A stretch of DNA of 64,000 bases. Origin: Tanypteryx hageni. Its lineage: Eukaryota; Arthropoda; Insecta; Odonata; Petaluridae. Position 1 is the first letter of the stretch, and every line of letters starts with the position of its first letter. The stretch is from NCBI GenBank assembly GCA_028673005.1, contig CM054113.1, forward strand, positions 39,994,117 to 40,058,116, read 5' to 3'. The notes below the pieces were generated by a model. The model searched no databases and was not told the DNA's origin. It worked only from the letters and a program-made list of their open reading frames with translations. Both the position numbers and the translations under genes were made by a program. This document shows positions 1 through 16,694 of the stretch, piece by piece.

Positions 1-351
1 CAAGATTTTTAGCAATATAAAGGGGGGTGATATAGGTATACATATGTACTTCGTCGGCTATATTGGTGGAAGTGCATTGTTGCACGCCTTGACGACCGTG
101 TACATTAAAATTCCTTAGCAACGCCGAGTTGAATGTCTACGTGAGTTTCGTGTTTTCAGGATGCGAATTTTATTGAATTTTGCGCGCCAGTTAACTACTC
201 TGGCTACATACTGCAGGGGAAAACCTCCAGATGGACAAGTAAGTTTCTTTCTGTTGATAATCACGTATAAATAAATGGAAATATGATATAAATAAATGGG
301 TGTTCTAAGTGCAATGTTCAATCATTGGGTTCTATAATTGGGACCAACTGC

Positions 352-1000
352 TCGGAAAGCGTGATAAAATCAGTTCTTTATTATTCTAAGTTAGTTAATT
401 TAGCGTAGCTATCCCGTTTGATCGTTAGCAAACATAGCGAAGTCAGGTTAATGATCAGGGCTGGAAAAATTCAAGATGACATGTCGCCATAAGATCCATC
501 TTGGCGCTATTTTTTGCAATGTATTGTGAACTCTGTATAAATATTATGCCGTTTGCAAGTGTAATAAGGTTAAAGAAGATAGTATCTTTCGTACCATAAC
601 GTAAATAATATTAATAGTAATATATTTTGACAGTATTGTGCTGGTTGGCTTTCTCTCCCTGTTTTTGTACGTACATATCGCCTTAATAGGGTAACTTAGC
701 TCACTTATCGTTATTTTGAAACCACCTATTCCTACCGGAAAGTGTGATAAAATCAGTTATTTATTATTCTAAGTTATATAAGTTTGCGTAGCTATCCCGT
801 TTGATCGTTAGCAAACAGAACGAAGTCAGCTCAATGATCAGGGCTGGAAAAATTCAGGATGCCATTTTGCCATAAAACCTATCTTGGCGCAATGTTTTCC
901 AATTTTATTGTGATCTCTACATAAAAATTATGTCGGCTGGCATGTGTAAGGTTAAAGAAGAGAGTATCTTACGTATAATAGTGTAAATAATATCCCCAAA
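352..1000 (+). repeat. Diverged direct repeat, two arms (352-611 and 738-1000)
   Basis: Two arms of about 260 bp in the same orientation, about 386 bp apart. Shared blocks include gtgataaaatcagtt, gtagctatcccgtttgatcg, atgatcagggctggaaaaat and aaggttaaagaaga. The arms differ far more from each other than the 28-kb units do, so this repeat is older. No coding potential is visible. Function unknown; it lies in the presumed intron upstream of SCaMC carrier exon 1. Confidence 0.85.
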
Positions 1001-2056
1001 CTTTTTACTAGGCTCCAGAACTTAGTTGTTTTGAGTTATACTTCCCCCTAATCCTCGTAGGTAATAATAGCCCTTGCAAGTGAGTGATTAAAGCTGTATC
1101 GTCGCCAGATTTTTTGTGGCGCAGAGTTCCCATCTAGTTGCCAGACTCTTCCAACTCCATCTTGTCCGCTAGGTGAATTGCAGGGTAACTTGTAGATGTA
1201 GATAGGCCGTGTGCTGTTTACCGCTAACTCTCGTAAATAGAAAACGAACTGAGTGCTCTTCATTCAGCCGCCAATTCTCTTGCCATAGCAATGAAAGTGA
1301 CGTCACGCCAGGGGAAGACGCTTCAGTGTCCAGCCTTAAAAAATAAATGACTTCGTTTTGGTTTCCCCCCGGAGAAGATGAGGCAGTTGAGAGGCTTTGA
1401 CCAATTTGTTCTTGTAAATAGCCGGTCCCGGGTGTTTTTATCCTAAATGAATGGCTTAAAAATGTATATTTTGACCAGATACCGTGCGCTCGATGATATT
1501 AATATTTCGTTAAATATATCTATGAATTTAATTTGTGGAAAGCCATGGTAGAATTTGATTTTTAACGTATTACTATTAGAGTGTGATGAATATAGAAATT
1601 TTTTGGGCAAGCGTTATTTCTCGCGGCATATAAATTAGGCACATTCAAGAATATATTCCGCTTTATTCATCCATGAATGGTCTAAAAACGTTCCATCGAT
1701 TTTCGTAATTTTTTGACGAAAACGTTTTAACATTTAACTATATAGATGCTGTCTGCGAGAGACCGCCTAAATTATAGTGTCAAATTACCGCCTAGTTTAT
1801 ATTTTACAAACAAAGTGAATATAATTTTTTTATTACTTAACCCATGGCATTATTTAACGTGGAGAACCAAATTGTAGATGTAGATATTGAAATAATCATA
1901 ATAAATTAATAAACAGTGGCGGTCTGGAAGACCGCACCGCAGATACGTGTTCGTAATTTCACTGCAGTAGTTAAATGTTTAAGATGGTACGGAGGGTGTA
2001 ATAACGGTCGAAGTACTATGAAGTGTCGTTTCACCCGCTCCACTCTTCCTCTTCAG
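1001..2056. other. No gene seen; presumed SCaMC intron
   Basis: No supportable exon was found here. A perfect TGACGTCA palindrome (a CRE/ATF-type site) sits at 1298-1305 and is kept in unit 2 at 29360-29367. A reading frame runs into SCaMC exon 1 from upstream without a stop, with an in-frame ATG at 2018. That could be an alternative first exon for a short carrier isoform, but a good polypyrimidine tract and cttcag acceptor at 2051-2056 argue for normal splicing. Confidence 0.4.
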
Positions 2057-8528
<6,472 letters not shown>

Positions 8529-8650
8529 TTAAGATGTTTTATATATTTAAAGAAATTGTGTTTAAATTCATAAGTATTCTATCTGCCTTGAAGGCTTTCG
8601 CAGCGTTGCTGAATGCTGGTGGAGGGTTACGGGTTTCGCTGCGTTGGAGG

Positions 8651-9234
8651 CCCCTTCATCCGGCGGAACTTAAAACCGAAAGAGAAACCTTCGGTGGAAC
8701 GACCAAAGCCCACAGCCTACGCAAAAATTCCCTTCATCGCCGGGACATCAGAACGCATAGCCAGGGTTCTACGAAAAGAAAATATCGTCGTCCGTTTTAA
8801 CACGCTAAGAAAAGTAAAAGAAGAACTTCCGTCTGCGAAAGATGCACTCGACCCGCTAACATCTGAAGGAGTCTACAGGATTCCAAGCAGCTGCGGACAC
8901 GTATACGTCGGACAAACAGGACGATCCATTCGCTGCCGCTTAGCCGAACATAAACGGGCCATGATGAATAAGAAATGGAGGGAGTCGGCCATAGCGGAAC
9001 ACTTCACCTCCGGCCCGGGACATAAAATCACGCTCGAGGAAACGCAATTGCTCGCGAAAGAAGATCGATATTTTCCGAGGTGAATTCGCGAAGCTATTGA
9101 AATCGAAAAACATCCATTCAATTTCAACCGGGACGACGGTTTGCACATCAGCCCAACATGGAAGCGACTCTTCCAACGGAAACGTGAAAGGGAAGAAAAA
9201 TACGTTGGAGCAACCGCCAAAGAGAAAGGGATAG
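8651..9234 (+). pseudogene. Penelope-like GIY-YIG endonuclease fragment (part A, copy 1)
   Basis: C-terminal part of a Penelope-like polyprotein. The frame carries SEGVYRIPSSCGHVYVGQTG, then RSIRCRLAEHKRA and AEHF, the GIY-YIG nuclease core with the conserved R and EH region. A TGA replaces a sense codon after EDRYFPR (9081-9083) where part B reads on as LIREA. The reading then continues to KREREE with a frameshift near 9200. No RT precedes it, so it is a 5'-truncated, dead copy. Confidence 0.8.
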
Positions 9235-10059
9235 CAACTCGAACGAGCCAATCAGCGATGGATAACGGTTAAACTAGGAAGACCGAGCGGATATAAAAGC
9301 TGATCCCTACCATCGGATCTCATCGATCGGCTCATCGAAAACATTGATCGATCGATCAATCGATCATTCGCCGTCTTATGGTCAGCGACTCAACAATAAC
9401 GAACTCCTCTAGCTATTCCGTTGCTCTGGCTGGTGTTTGGAAAACTCCCCCTGGGGAGGAAGTACTGTAATCCGCTGTGGCCCAGACCTACCAGGGCCTT
9501 CTAAGCGTGACCAGGATCTACTCAGGGGTAAACTGCACGCCTTGCTGCGAGCGGAGCACCTGGGGGAACCTTGCACGGTCACACTTTCTCTCTTGCAACG
9601 GGGGTGGCTAACATAGGTCCACCTTCTCACCCGCACATCGTGTTCTTTTGACTATTCGGACAGGTGGCAGTTGGTAGGCTAGAGGGGAAGGGCTTCAGCC
9701 CCCTCAACTTTAAACCCGCTCTGCGAAATATCGCTGCTCAGATCACCGCCGGCAAAAAAGGTACAACATAGGACGATTCCTCCTAGGACGAACGTCGATA
9801 CATCATTACCCAGTAATATCAAACACATCCTCTTCGGAAAAGATTTTAAGATTGACGCCGGTCCAAACGACCGGAAAATTGACTCCCAATATCTGACTTC
9901 GAAAGACCGGCTAGTAATTCTTGACAGCACACCAAGCCAAGGGAAACCAACTGACGAAGGCCATTTCAAGGGCCAAAACAACAACGATAACTCCCAACTA
10001 GCCCCTATCCAAGAGGATGCTGATACACGAGCTAGAAAGTCCATTGGCACGGGCACCTT

Positions 10060-11284
10060 TCAACAGCCAAAGAAGAAGCGGAAGACAAAATTTAAGCCAT
10101 ACTTCACCGCTGCCGAGACTATTGCCGTCCAACACTAAACGGTAGAAACCAACAACCGCTACGACCCGCTCCTCAGAGACGCTAATACAGACGTCACTCC
10201 GGGGCCTGCTTCCAGCTCCCCTCCCGCCGAGCCATCCCAGACAAGTCTACCTAAGCCGCCAGCAATTCTATTATATGAATTGGCAGACTTCCGACAATTT
10301 ATAACAGCCGTCATGAGTGTCATAAAGGACCACTCTTTCCAAGTGACATCACGTAGGCAATATACCAGGCTACAGCTTACCAATATAGAAGACCACAAAA
10401 GTGTGCAGACTATGTTAAGAGAAGAACAAGCACAGTTCTCCACCTGGGGGACCATAGAGGAAAAAACCCCTAGCTTTACCATAAGAAAGCTTTATACAAT
10501 AATGGAAGAATCTTATCTCAAGGAAATTCTGGAGGACATGAAGGTTCCAGTCTTACGCACTCGTCAGATTCGCCGAGCTTACAAATCACCCCTAGGGACA
10601 TTCGTAGTATCAACCCTCGCCACAGCCCAAGGATGGGACCCAAAAGATTTCCTCCGATGGACTTCCATCGGGAATTCTTGAGTCCACATTCTACGATACC
10701 GACATGAAGAACCACAGATGTGCTTCCAATGCAATCGTTTCGGACATTCATCAACGTTCTGCCCAGCGGCACCTCGATGCTATAACTGTGGCGGCCTCCA
10801 CCTGAAGAAAACCTGCCCGAAGAAAAAGGAGGATGGTCCTGCCACATGCTGTAACTGTGGAGGCCCACATCCCGCCTTCTATAAGACCTGCCCGGTATAC
10901 CAACGAGAGGCAAGGAAATGGTTTGGATCGCTGGAAACCTCTCAGCCCCAGCAGGCACCCCCTGCCTATGTACCGGAACCAGCTCCAAGAGGCAACGCCT
11001 GGGGCAGCAAAAGAAAGAACGCAGCACATCCACACCAAAATTCGGACTTCCCACCACTCCTGCATCCCGCAGCCACAAACGGCGAGACGATACAGGAACC
11101 CAACGTCACCCTTCGCCACAGACAGATACCACCTCAACCTGAACCAACTACAGATAATCCATCTTTCCTCCCGACAACGGATTCGGCCCTAACCTCCCTC
11201 CTTACATCATTCCTGCAGAAACAAATCGCGGCCCTTGGGCAAGTGCTTGCCCAACTGTCCGGCCAAATACTGACTATGCATGGA
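10060..11284 (+). pseudogene. LINE ORF1 (gag-like, zinc knuckles), copy 1
   Basis: Nucleic-acid-binding ORF1 of a Jockey/I-clade LINE. It contains a basic stretch (QQPKKKRKTKFKPY), an RRM-like central part (FRQFITAVMSVIKD through YLKEILEDMKV) and three CCHC knuckles: CFQCNRFGHSSTFC (CX2CX4HX4C), CYNCGGLHLKKTC (CX2CX3HX4C) and CCNCGGPHPAFYKTC. In-frame stops at about 10136 (TAA) and 10679-10681 (TGA, before the knuckles) break it. The TGA is shared by unit 2, so it predates the duplication. The end overlaps the ORF2 start at 11280 by a few bases, a common LINE arrangement. Confidence 0.7.
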
Positions 11285-11609
11285 TAAGAACACCCAGCTC
11301 TCCGGAATAGTCCTTATCACCTGGAACTGCAACGGTGGTATAAGAACAAAAACACCTGAACTGCTAGCTTTCCTCCAGGGAAACAACGTCACAGTAGCTC
11401 TTATACACGAAACACACCTTAAGCCATCTTGGAAATGGGCGGCATCCGGATTCAAGGTATTTCGAACAGACAGGGAGGGCAGACTAGGAGGAGGAACAGC
11501 CATCCTTGTTAGAGAGGACATTTCAGCATATGAAGTAACGATTCCTCAGAAAAGACATCGGAAACTACAGCCGCCATTCTTCATACAGCGAGTGGACCTG
11601 TCCAATTAG
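11280..11609 (+). pseudogene. LINE ORF2 5' end (APE-type endonuclease), copy 1
   Basis: Starts MDKNTQLSGIVLITWNCNGG. It shows APE-endonuclease landmarks: WNCNG near the N-terminus, HETHLKPSW with the catalytic Glu, and RLGGGTAILVRED. A frameshift follows near 11590, and another frame continues as GPVQLASCYLPAQP, typical of the next strand of this fold, before the element ends at 11696. Reverse transcriptase is absent. Confidence 0.7.
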
Positions 11610-11702
11610 CATCCTGCTACCTCCCAGCCCAACCACTGAAAGCTTAACCGCACAGTAGTGGAAAGCTCTCATTGAGGCAAATTCATACAGCTGACGGGAT
11701 CT

Positions 11703-11761
11703 CATTTCATCTCCTGAAGATGCAGACTGCAATGTCTGCGAAACGTCGAGAGCCAGAAATG
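11703..11761 (+). ncRNA. Hammerhead ribozyme motif in Penelope-like element (best copy)
   Basis: Type I hammerhead layout. Stem I outer CATTTC (11703-11708) pairs with GAAATG (11756-11761); stem I inner TCTC (11710-11713) pairs with GAGA (11748-11751). Core CTGAAGA is 11714-11720. Stem II GCAGAC (11722-11727) pairs with GTCTGC (11734-11739) around loop TGCAAT. Core GAAA is 11740-11743, followed by CGTC with predicted cleavage after C11747. ACGT (11743-11746) is palindromic, so stem III could form only between two RNA copies. One extra U (11721) before stem II is unusual. Hammerheads are documented in Penelope-like elements; activity here is untested. Confidence 0.65.
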
Positions 11762-12149
11762 CCGCCAACGCAGCGAAACCCGAAAACCTCCACCAGCATT
11801 CAGCAACGCTGCGAAAGCCTTCAACTCAAATTGATATCCCTCTACGGGGAGAACATCCAGAGGAATTGAAGGAGATTCGAGCGTCTCCACAAACAGAAGT
11901 GCAAACGTTTGTCATCACTCGCCTTTTTCAACAAGCCAAGCACTCCTGCGTAAACGCATACGCTCCACGAGTTACGCGCTTCTTCAATGCGCTCATAATC
12001 TCTACCATCACCACCTAGAGCTCGCCTCCGTTATGTCTCACGAAGACTGAGAACAACCACAACCACCACCTCAACCAAAACCCAGTGGTCTTTCAAGGAT
12101 AAGCAGGTTAAGAAACTTTAAAATCTCCATAAGAATCAACATCCAGATC

Positions 12150-12898
12150 CGACGCCGAGCCACGACTAGATGATTTACAACCTAACGGACATCAATTTCT
12201 CCGATGCAGCAAAATCAGTCTTAGCGAAAGGTCTGAACATCGCTATTGCTCCCAACAAAATACCTAATGAAGAAATTGTCTGGGAGTGGAAGCGGCCATC
12301 CGAAATCTGAATTCTGAATTCTGAATCTGAGGTGGCGCGTATTATTCGTAAAGCAAGACCACCATCCTCCAACATCTCAACAGCCGAAAGACAGGCCATC
12401 AAAGTTTTGAAAAACAACAAAAGCATCTTGATTTTACAGGCAGATAAGCGAAACGCCACCTTAATCATCTCCTCGGAGGATTACGACGAGAAGATCCGCA
12501 ATCTGCTGGACGATCCAACTTACTCCACACTCAAAGGCGACCCGACGATGAAAACCGAAAGGAAAAACATAGAGCTGATTAAGAAACCCTCTATACATAT
12601 AAAAACCAAAGTAACCTACCGTCGTCATCATCCAGGCCTACACGACTATATGGGTTACCAAAAATACACAAGAACGACGTTCCTCTGAGACACATCGTCC
12701 GCGCCATCGGCTCCCCAACATATCGGGCTGTCAAAATACTTCGCACGCAGCTTACAGACGTACATAGGCGGAACGGAATCGCAAGTGAAGAATTCAGCAC
12801 ATTTTATAGAAAGGCAAAACGACATGAAAGTATCGGAGAACGATATTCTAGTAAGCTTTGACGTGATCTCACTCTTCACTAAGGTTCCCATAAAGGAC
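12150..12898 (+). pseudogene. Penelope-like RT segment, first copy (unit 1)
   Basis: N-terminal RT region: IIRKARPPSSNISTAERQAI, then ILILQADKRNATLIISSEDY and DDPTYSTLKGDPT, the leader conserved before Penelope RT motifs. It continues in shifted frames as a PLRPIVRAIGSPTYRA-like stretch and ILVSFDVISLFTKVPIKDA (motif A aspartate), where it stops and the same sequence restarts at about 12899. Several frameshifts; not functional. Confidence 0.75.
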
Positions 12899-13898
12899 GC
12901 CGAGCCATGAAAAGACGATTTACATCCTAACGGACGTCAATTTCTCCGATGCAGCAAAATCAGTCTTAGCGAAAGGTCTGAACTTCGCTATCGCTCCCAA
13001 CAAAATACCTAAGGAAGAAATTGTCGTGGGAGTGGAAGCGGCCATCCGAAATCTGAAATCGAACCAAGCAGAAGAAATGCGCCAAGAGGTGACGCATATT
13101 ATTCGTAAAGCAAGACCGCCAACCTCCAACATCTCAACAGCCGAAAGTCAGGCCATCACAGATTTGAAAAACAAGAAAAGTATCGTGATTTTATCGTCTG
13201 ATAAGGTGAACGCCACCGTAATCATCTCCAAGGAGGACTACGACGAGAAGATCCGCAATCTGCTGAACAACACAACTTACTCCCCTTAAAAGGCGACCCG
13301 ACGATGAAAACCGAAAGGAAAATCCGAGAGTTGATTTAGAAATCCTCAATACCTATTTAAGACCAACGGAATTTACTGCCGTCATCATCCAGGCCTCCAC
13401 AACTGTTTGGGTTACCAAAAATACACAAGAACGACGTTCCTCTGAGACCCATCGTCAGCGCCATCGGCTCCCCAACACATCGGCTGTCAAAATACTTCGC
13501 ACGCAGCTTACAGACGTACGTAGGCGGAACGGAATCGCACGTGAAGAATTCAGCACATTTGATAGAAAGGCTAAACGACATGAAAGTTTCGGAGAACGAT
13601 ATTCTTGTAAGCTTTGACGTGACCTCACTCTTCACTAAGGTTCCTATAAAGGACTACATCGAAATCTTGAAGGAGCTTATACATCATTGACTGCCGGCAG
13701 ACTATCCGTAGTTAACAGAATTCTGCCTCACCAACAACTACTTCCTGTGGAACGGACAGTTTTACGACCAGAAGGAGGGAGCAGATATGGGCTGTCCTCT
13801 CTCCCCCGTCATAGCCAATCTATATATGGAGCATTTCGAGTCTAAGGCGCTAGTATCATGTGGTCCTCAACCTTCATGCTGGCTGCGTTACGTGGATG
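12899..13898 (+). pseudogene. Penelope-like RT segment, second copy up to the YVDD motif (unit 1)
   Basis: Repeats the previous RT segment and then extends further: LRPIVSAIGSPTHRLSKYFA, ILVSFDVTSLFTKVPIKD (motif A), NNYFLWNGQFYDQKEGADMG with CPLSPVIANLYMEHFE (motif B), ending CWLRYVD. The last two letters are the start of the catalytic YVDD box, cut after the first base of the second Asp codon by the insertion at 13899. Frameshifts and stops occur at about 13290, 13690 and 13710. Confidence 0.75.
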
Positions 13899-15564
13899 CA
13901 GGGGTATGAAACTCTTATGGGAGAATAGATTCCCAGCTTTTACACGTAGTACACCATGCTAAGGTGTCCGCGAGAGGCGCTGCAGTCGCAGTCGGCTCTC
14001 TCTCTCTCTTTTATTTTCTACCTCTATTTCTCTCTCTCTCTCTCTACCGCATCACCACAGCGCCACACGTTCCTTGTGTCTCGTAACGGAACAGCGGCCA
14101 TTTTTCTTGAAAAAAGTTGGCCATTGCTTATTGAGAGGTTGTCTTTTACTCAGATTTTGTCAAGTAGATATATAGTAGATATGCATTCATCACTGTTTCA
14201 GAAAACGTTGTTCTGATGTCCAATCAACAGGTAAATCTTAAAAATATCATATATTTTTGAAAATAAGATTAACGAACTAGTTCTACGAATAGTTATTTGA
14301 ATTCGTTTTGTGAGAATGCTTTTATATTTTCTTAACAGGTACCTCCAATGGATATATCTTCTAGGAAGGAAGGAAAGAAATTTCTCTCTTTTGTTGGTGT
14401 ACGAGAAGCATTTTGAGAGGAAATATTTCTCATTTTCAGGTGTTAAGCCTCGCTTACTTCACCTAGCTGTGTCGTCCATTGCCCTGGCCGTGAATATGGT
14501 TCGTGTCAGTTCACAAAATAAGCAGTAATTTTAGATTGAGTAACTGAAATTTCTGTATAAAACTTCTCGCGGTTATCAGTAGATTATAGTGAGTTTTATA
14601 AGTTAAACTGCAACAGAGACGCCAGAGGATAGAATTGTGCTTGTAATAGAATGAAATAAGTGTACCATAGCGATGTCTCATTGTTTTAATTTGAAATATT
14701 TTGAATTTACAGAAATTGTTAACTTGAATATTTCTTGTTTCTCATTATGCATTTGTTTATAATCCTAGACATAATTCTTCTTTGTTTCAAAACATTTAGA
14801 AATATGTATATATTTTTCGATCGAGAAATTGAAATCTCTATATCAAAAGTTTTCCTTATTATATGATGAATACATATAGATCTTAAATGGTCTAACCGTA
14901 ACTGCTGTGAACACGTAAACGTCAGCAAATACAACTGTGCTTGGAATAAATTATAGATAAAGTGCACATTTTCTAGTGCAATGTGATGTGTTTAATTTTA
15001 CAAATGGTAATGTGATCATCATAGAAACATTGTTTATGGGCCGTAAGCGCATTTGCCTTATTTTACATTTATTGCAACATTTGAAGCATGCCCATTGCCT
15101 CCTGCATCAATTACATTAGGTTTAGCATGTTTAATGATTGACATTCTTAGAAATTCATTTTCGCTCTTTTTACAGGTGCAACAGAAAGAGAATGTGTTCC
15201 AGGGCCGAAGAAATCACTTTACAAATAGATTTTTGCTTGATCCACAAATTCATTCATGACGTGAAAGTTTGACGTTTTTCGTCGTCCACGTGAATTTCCT
15301 TTAAATACGTTTCATGAATAAAAGGTATTAACGTTATAAAATTCTGTTACAATAATTCATTTTTATATCTTGATTGTATAATATTTATGTAAAAATACCT
15401 CACTGTTATGTAATTTGATAATGACTTTGTACTCTCGTAATGTGTGATATATGGTAATAAGTTTGATTTCTTATATGCAATTTTTTCATTTAAGTCCATT
15501 TAATCTGTTAAATTTCTGTTAAGTTTCCGGTCTTTCCGTAGGGGTACTAGACTTTGCGTGAATG
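13899..15564 (+). mobile_element. 1.66-kb insertion splitting the Penelope RT catalytic motif (unit 1)
   Basis: Flanked by cgtggatg (13891-13898) and cgtgaatg (15557-15564), an imperfect 8-bp target duplication. Removing the insert and one repeat rejoins GAT-GAC in frame, giving RYVDDTFVIW. The left end CAGGGGTATGAAAC resembles hAT termini, and 8-bp duplications are a hAT trait, but the right end (GGGGTACTAGACTTTG) is not a clear inverted match. Contents: a CT-rich tract, a stretch with CpGs and gcggccatttt, an ATG at 14216 leading to CAG|GTAAAT, an acceptor at 14337-14338, an exon-like stretch with a hydrophobic frame ending NMVRVSS, and an acceptor at about 15175. It may be a transposon carrying pieces of a small host gene. 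Confidence 0.5.
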
Positions 15565-16498
15565 ACACATTCGTCATTTGGCCCCATGGGACAAATAAAC
15601 TTCATGAGTTCCACCGTCAACTCAACCAAGTCCACCCGGCCATCCAGTTCACCATGGAAGTCGAAGAGAACGGCACCCTACCATTTCTCGACGTCATGGT
15701 GAAGAAGAGACCTGACGGAAGCCTTGGACACAGCGTATTTCGGAAAAAACGCATACTTACCGTTACCTGCATGCTGCCTCTCATCACCATCCTCAGCAGA
15801 AGGCATCAAAAATCAAGACCCTGATGCACCGAAAAAAGACGGTCTCCGATCCCGAGTCGCTAAAAGACGAAGAAGAGCACATAAGAAGGGCACTTATGAA
15901 TAATGGCTACAGTCACCCCTTCATCCGGCGGAACATAAAACCGAAGCAAAAACCTTCGGTGGAACGACCAAAGCCCACAGCCTACGCAAAAATTCCCTTC
16001 ATCGCCGGGACATCAGAACGCATAGACAGGGTTCTACAAAAAGAAAATATCGTCGTCCGTTCAAACACGCTAAGAAAAATAAAAGAAGAACTTCCGTCTG
16101 CGAAATATGCACTCGGCCCGCTAACATCTGAAGGAGTCAACAGGATTCCATGCAGCTGCGGACACGTATATGTAGGACAAACGGGACGATCCATTCGCTG
16201 GCGCTTAGGCGAACATAATCGAGCCATGATGAACAAGAATTGGACGGAGTCGGCCATAGCGGAGCACTTCACCTGCGGCCCGGTACATAAAAACAGGCTC
16301 GGGGAAACGAAATTGCTCGCGAAAGAAGATCGATATTTTCCGAGGTTAATTCGCGAAGCTATGAATATCGAAAAACATCCAGTCAATCTCAACCGGGACG
16401 ACGGTTTGCACATTAGCGCAACATGGAAGCGACTCTTCCAACGGAAACGTGAAAGGGAAGATAATACGTTGGAGCAACCACCAAAGAGAAAAGGATAG
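15565..16498 (+). pseudogene. Penelope-like RT C-terminus and GIY-YIG endonuclease (unit 1)
   Basis: Resumes at the second Asp of YVDD (DTFVIWPHGTNKLHEF), then IQFTMEVEENGTLPFLDVMV. A frameshift near 15755 separates it from the long frame 15824-16498 (224 aa). That frame holds the linker KPSVERPKPTAYAKIPFIAG, the GIY-YIG core at residues about 103-150 (GVNRIPCSCGHVYVGQTG, RSIRWRLGEHNRA, AEHF) and a basic tail (KRLFQRKRERE, PPKRKG). This is the longest intact nuclease frame in the window. It has no start context and no intact RT, so it is a relic. Confidence 0.8.
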
Positions 16499-16584
16499 CA
16501 ACTCGAATGATCCAATCAGCGATGGACAGCGGTTAAACTAGGAAGGCCGAGTGGATATAAAAGCAGATCCCTACCATCTGTTCT

Positions 16585-16643
16585 CACTTCGTCTCCTTAA
16601 GATGCAGACTGCAATGTCTGCGAAACGTCTAGAGCCAGAAATG
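16585..16643 (+). ncRNA. Decayed hammerhead motif at Penelope 3' end
   Basis: Same position in part B as the motif at 11703 in part A. Stem II (GCAGAC/GTCTGC) and GAAACGTC are intact, but the core reads CTTAAGA, replacing the essential G of CTGA. The base after the cleavage site is T, losing a stem I pair, and CACTTC no longer fully pairs with GAAATG. Probably inactive. Its unit 2 counterpart is deleted. Confidence 0.5.
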
Positions 16644-16694
16644 CCGCCAACGCAGCGAAACCCGAAAACCTCCACCAGCATTCATAAGTATTCT

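Larger units (their letters stand above)
9324..11696 (+). mobile_element. Jockey/I-type LINE, internally deleted, copy 1
   Basis: Inserted in the Penelope 3' region between two ggatctcat direct repeats (9315-9323, 11697-11705). Removing it and one repeat restores continuity with the intact Penelope 3' region near 16575. It has a 5' leader with gatc-rich repeats, ORF1 with zinc knuckles, and the start of ORF2 (endonuclease). The RT and RNase H are missing, so a large internal deletion or a short chimeric insertion occurred. Confidence 0.75.
8581..16679 (+). mobile_element. Nested Penelope-like retroelement complex in the SCaMC 3'UTR, copy 1
   Basis: An 8.1-kb insertion starting 52 nt after the SCaMC stop codon. 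It is bounded by attcataagtattct at 8566-8580 and 16680-16694, a 10-15 bp target duplication (the first five bases may be element microhomology). Order: inverted terminal piece (8581-8650), GIY-YIG fragment of PLE part A (8651-9234), PLE 3' region interrupted by a LINE (9324-11696), hammerhead motif (11703-11761), PLE part B with RT segments (12150-13898), a 1.66-kb insertion, RT end plus GIY-YIG (15565-16498), and a 3' region with a decayed hammerhead. Partial tandem copies with an inverted 5' piece are a known arrangement of Penelope elements. Confidence 0.85.

Noticed and set aside
8873..9251. Minus-strand frames of 103-115 codons over the Penelope nuclease
   Set aside because: Antisense shadows of the GIY-YIG domain, repeated at each nuclease copy in the window.
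9679..11137. Several 100-190 codon minus-strand frames in the LINE
   Set aside because: Antisense shadows of ORF1, whose sense strand has three CCHC knuckles.
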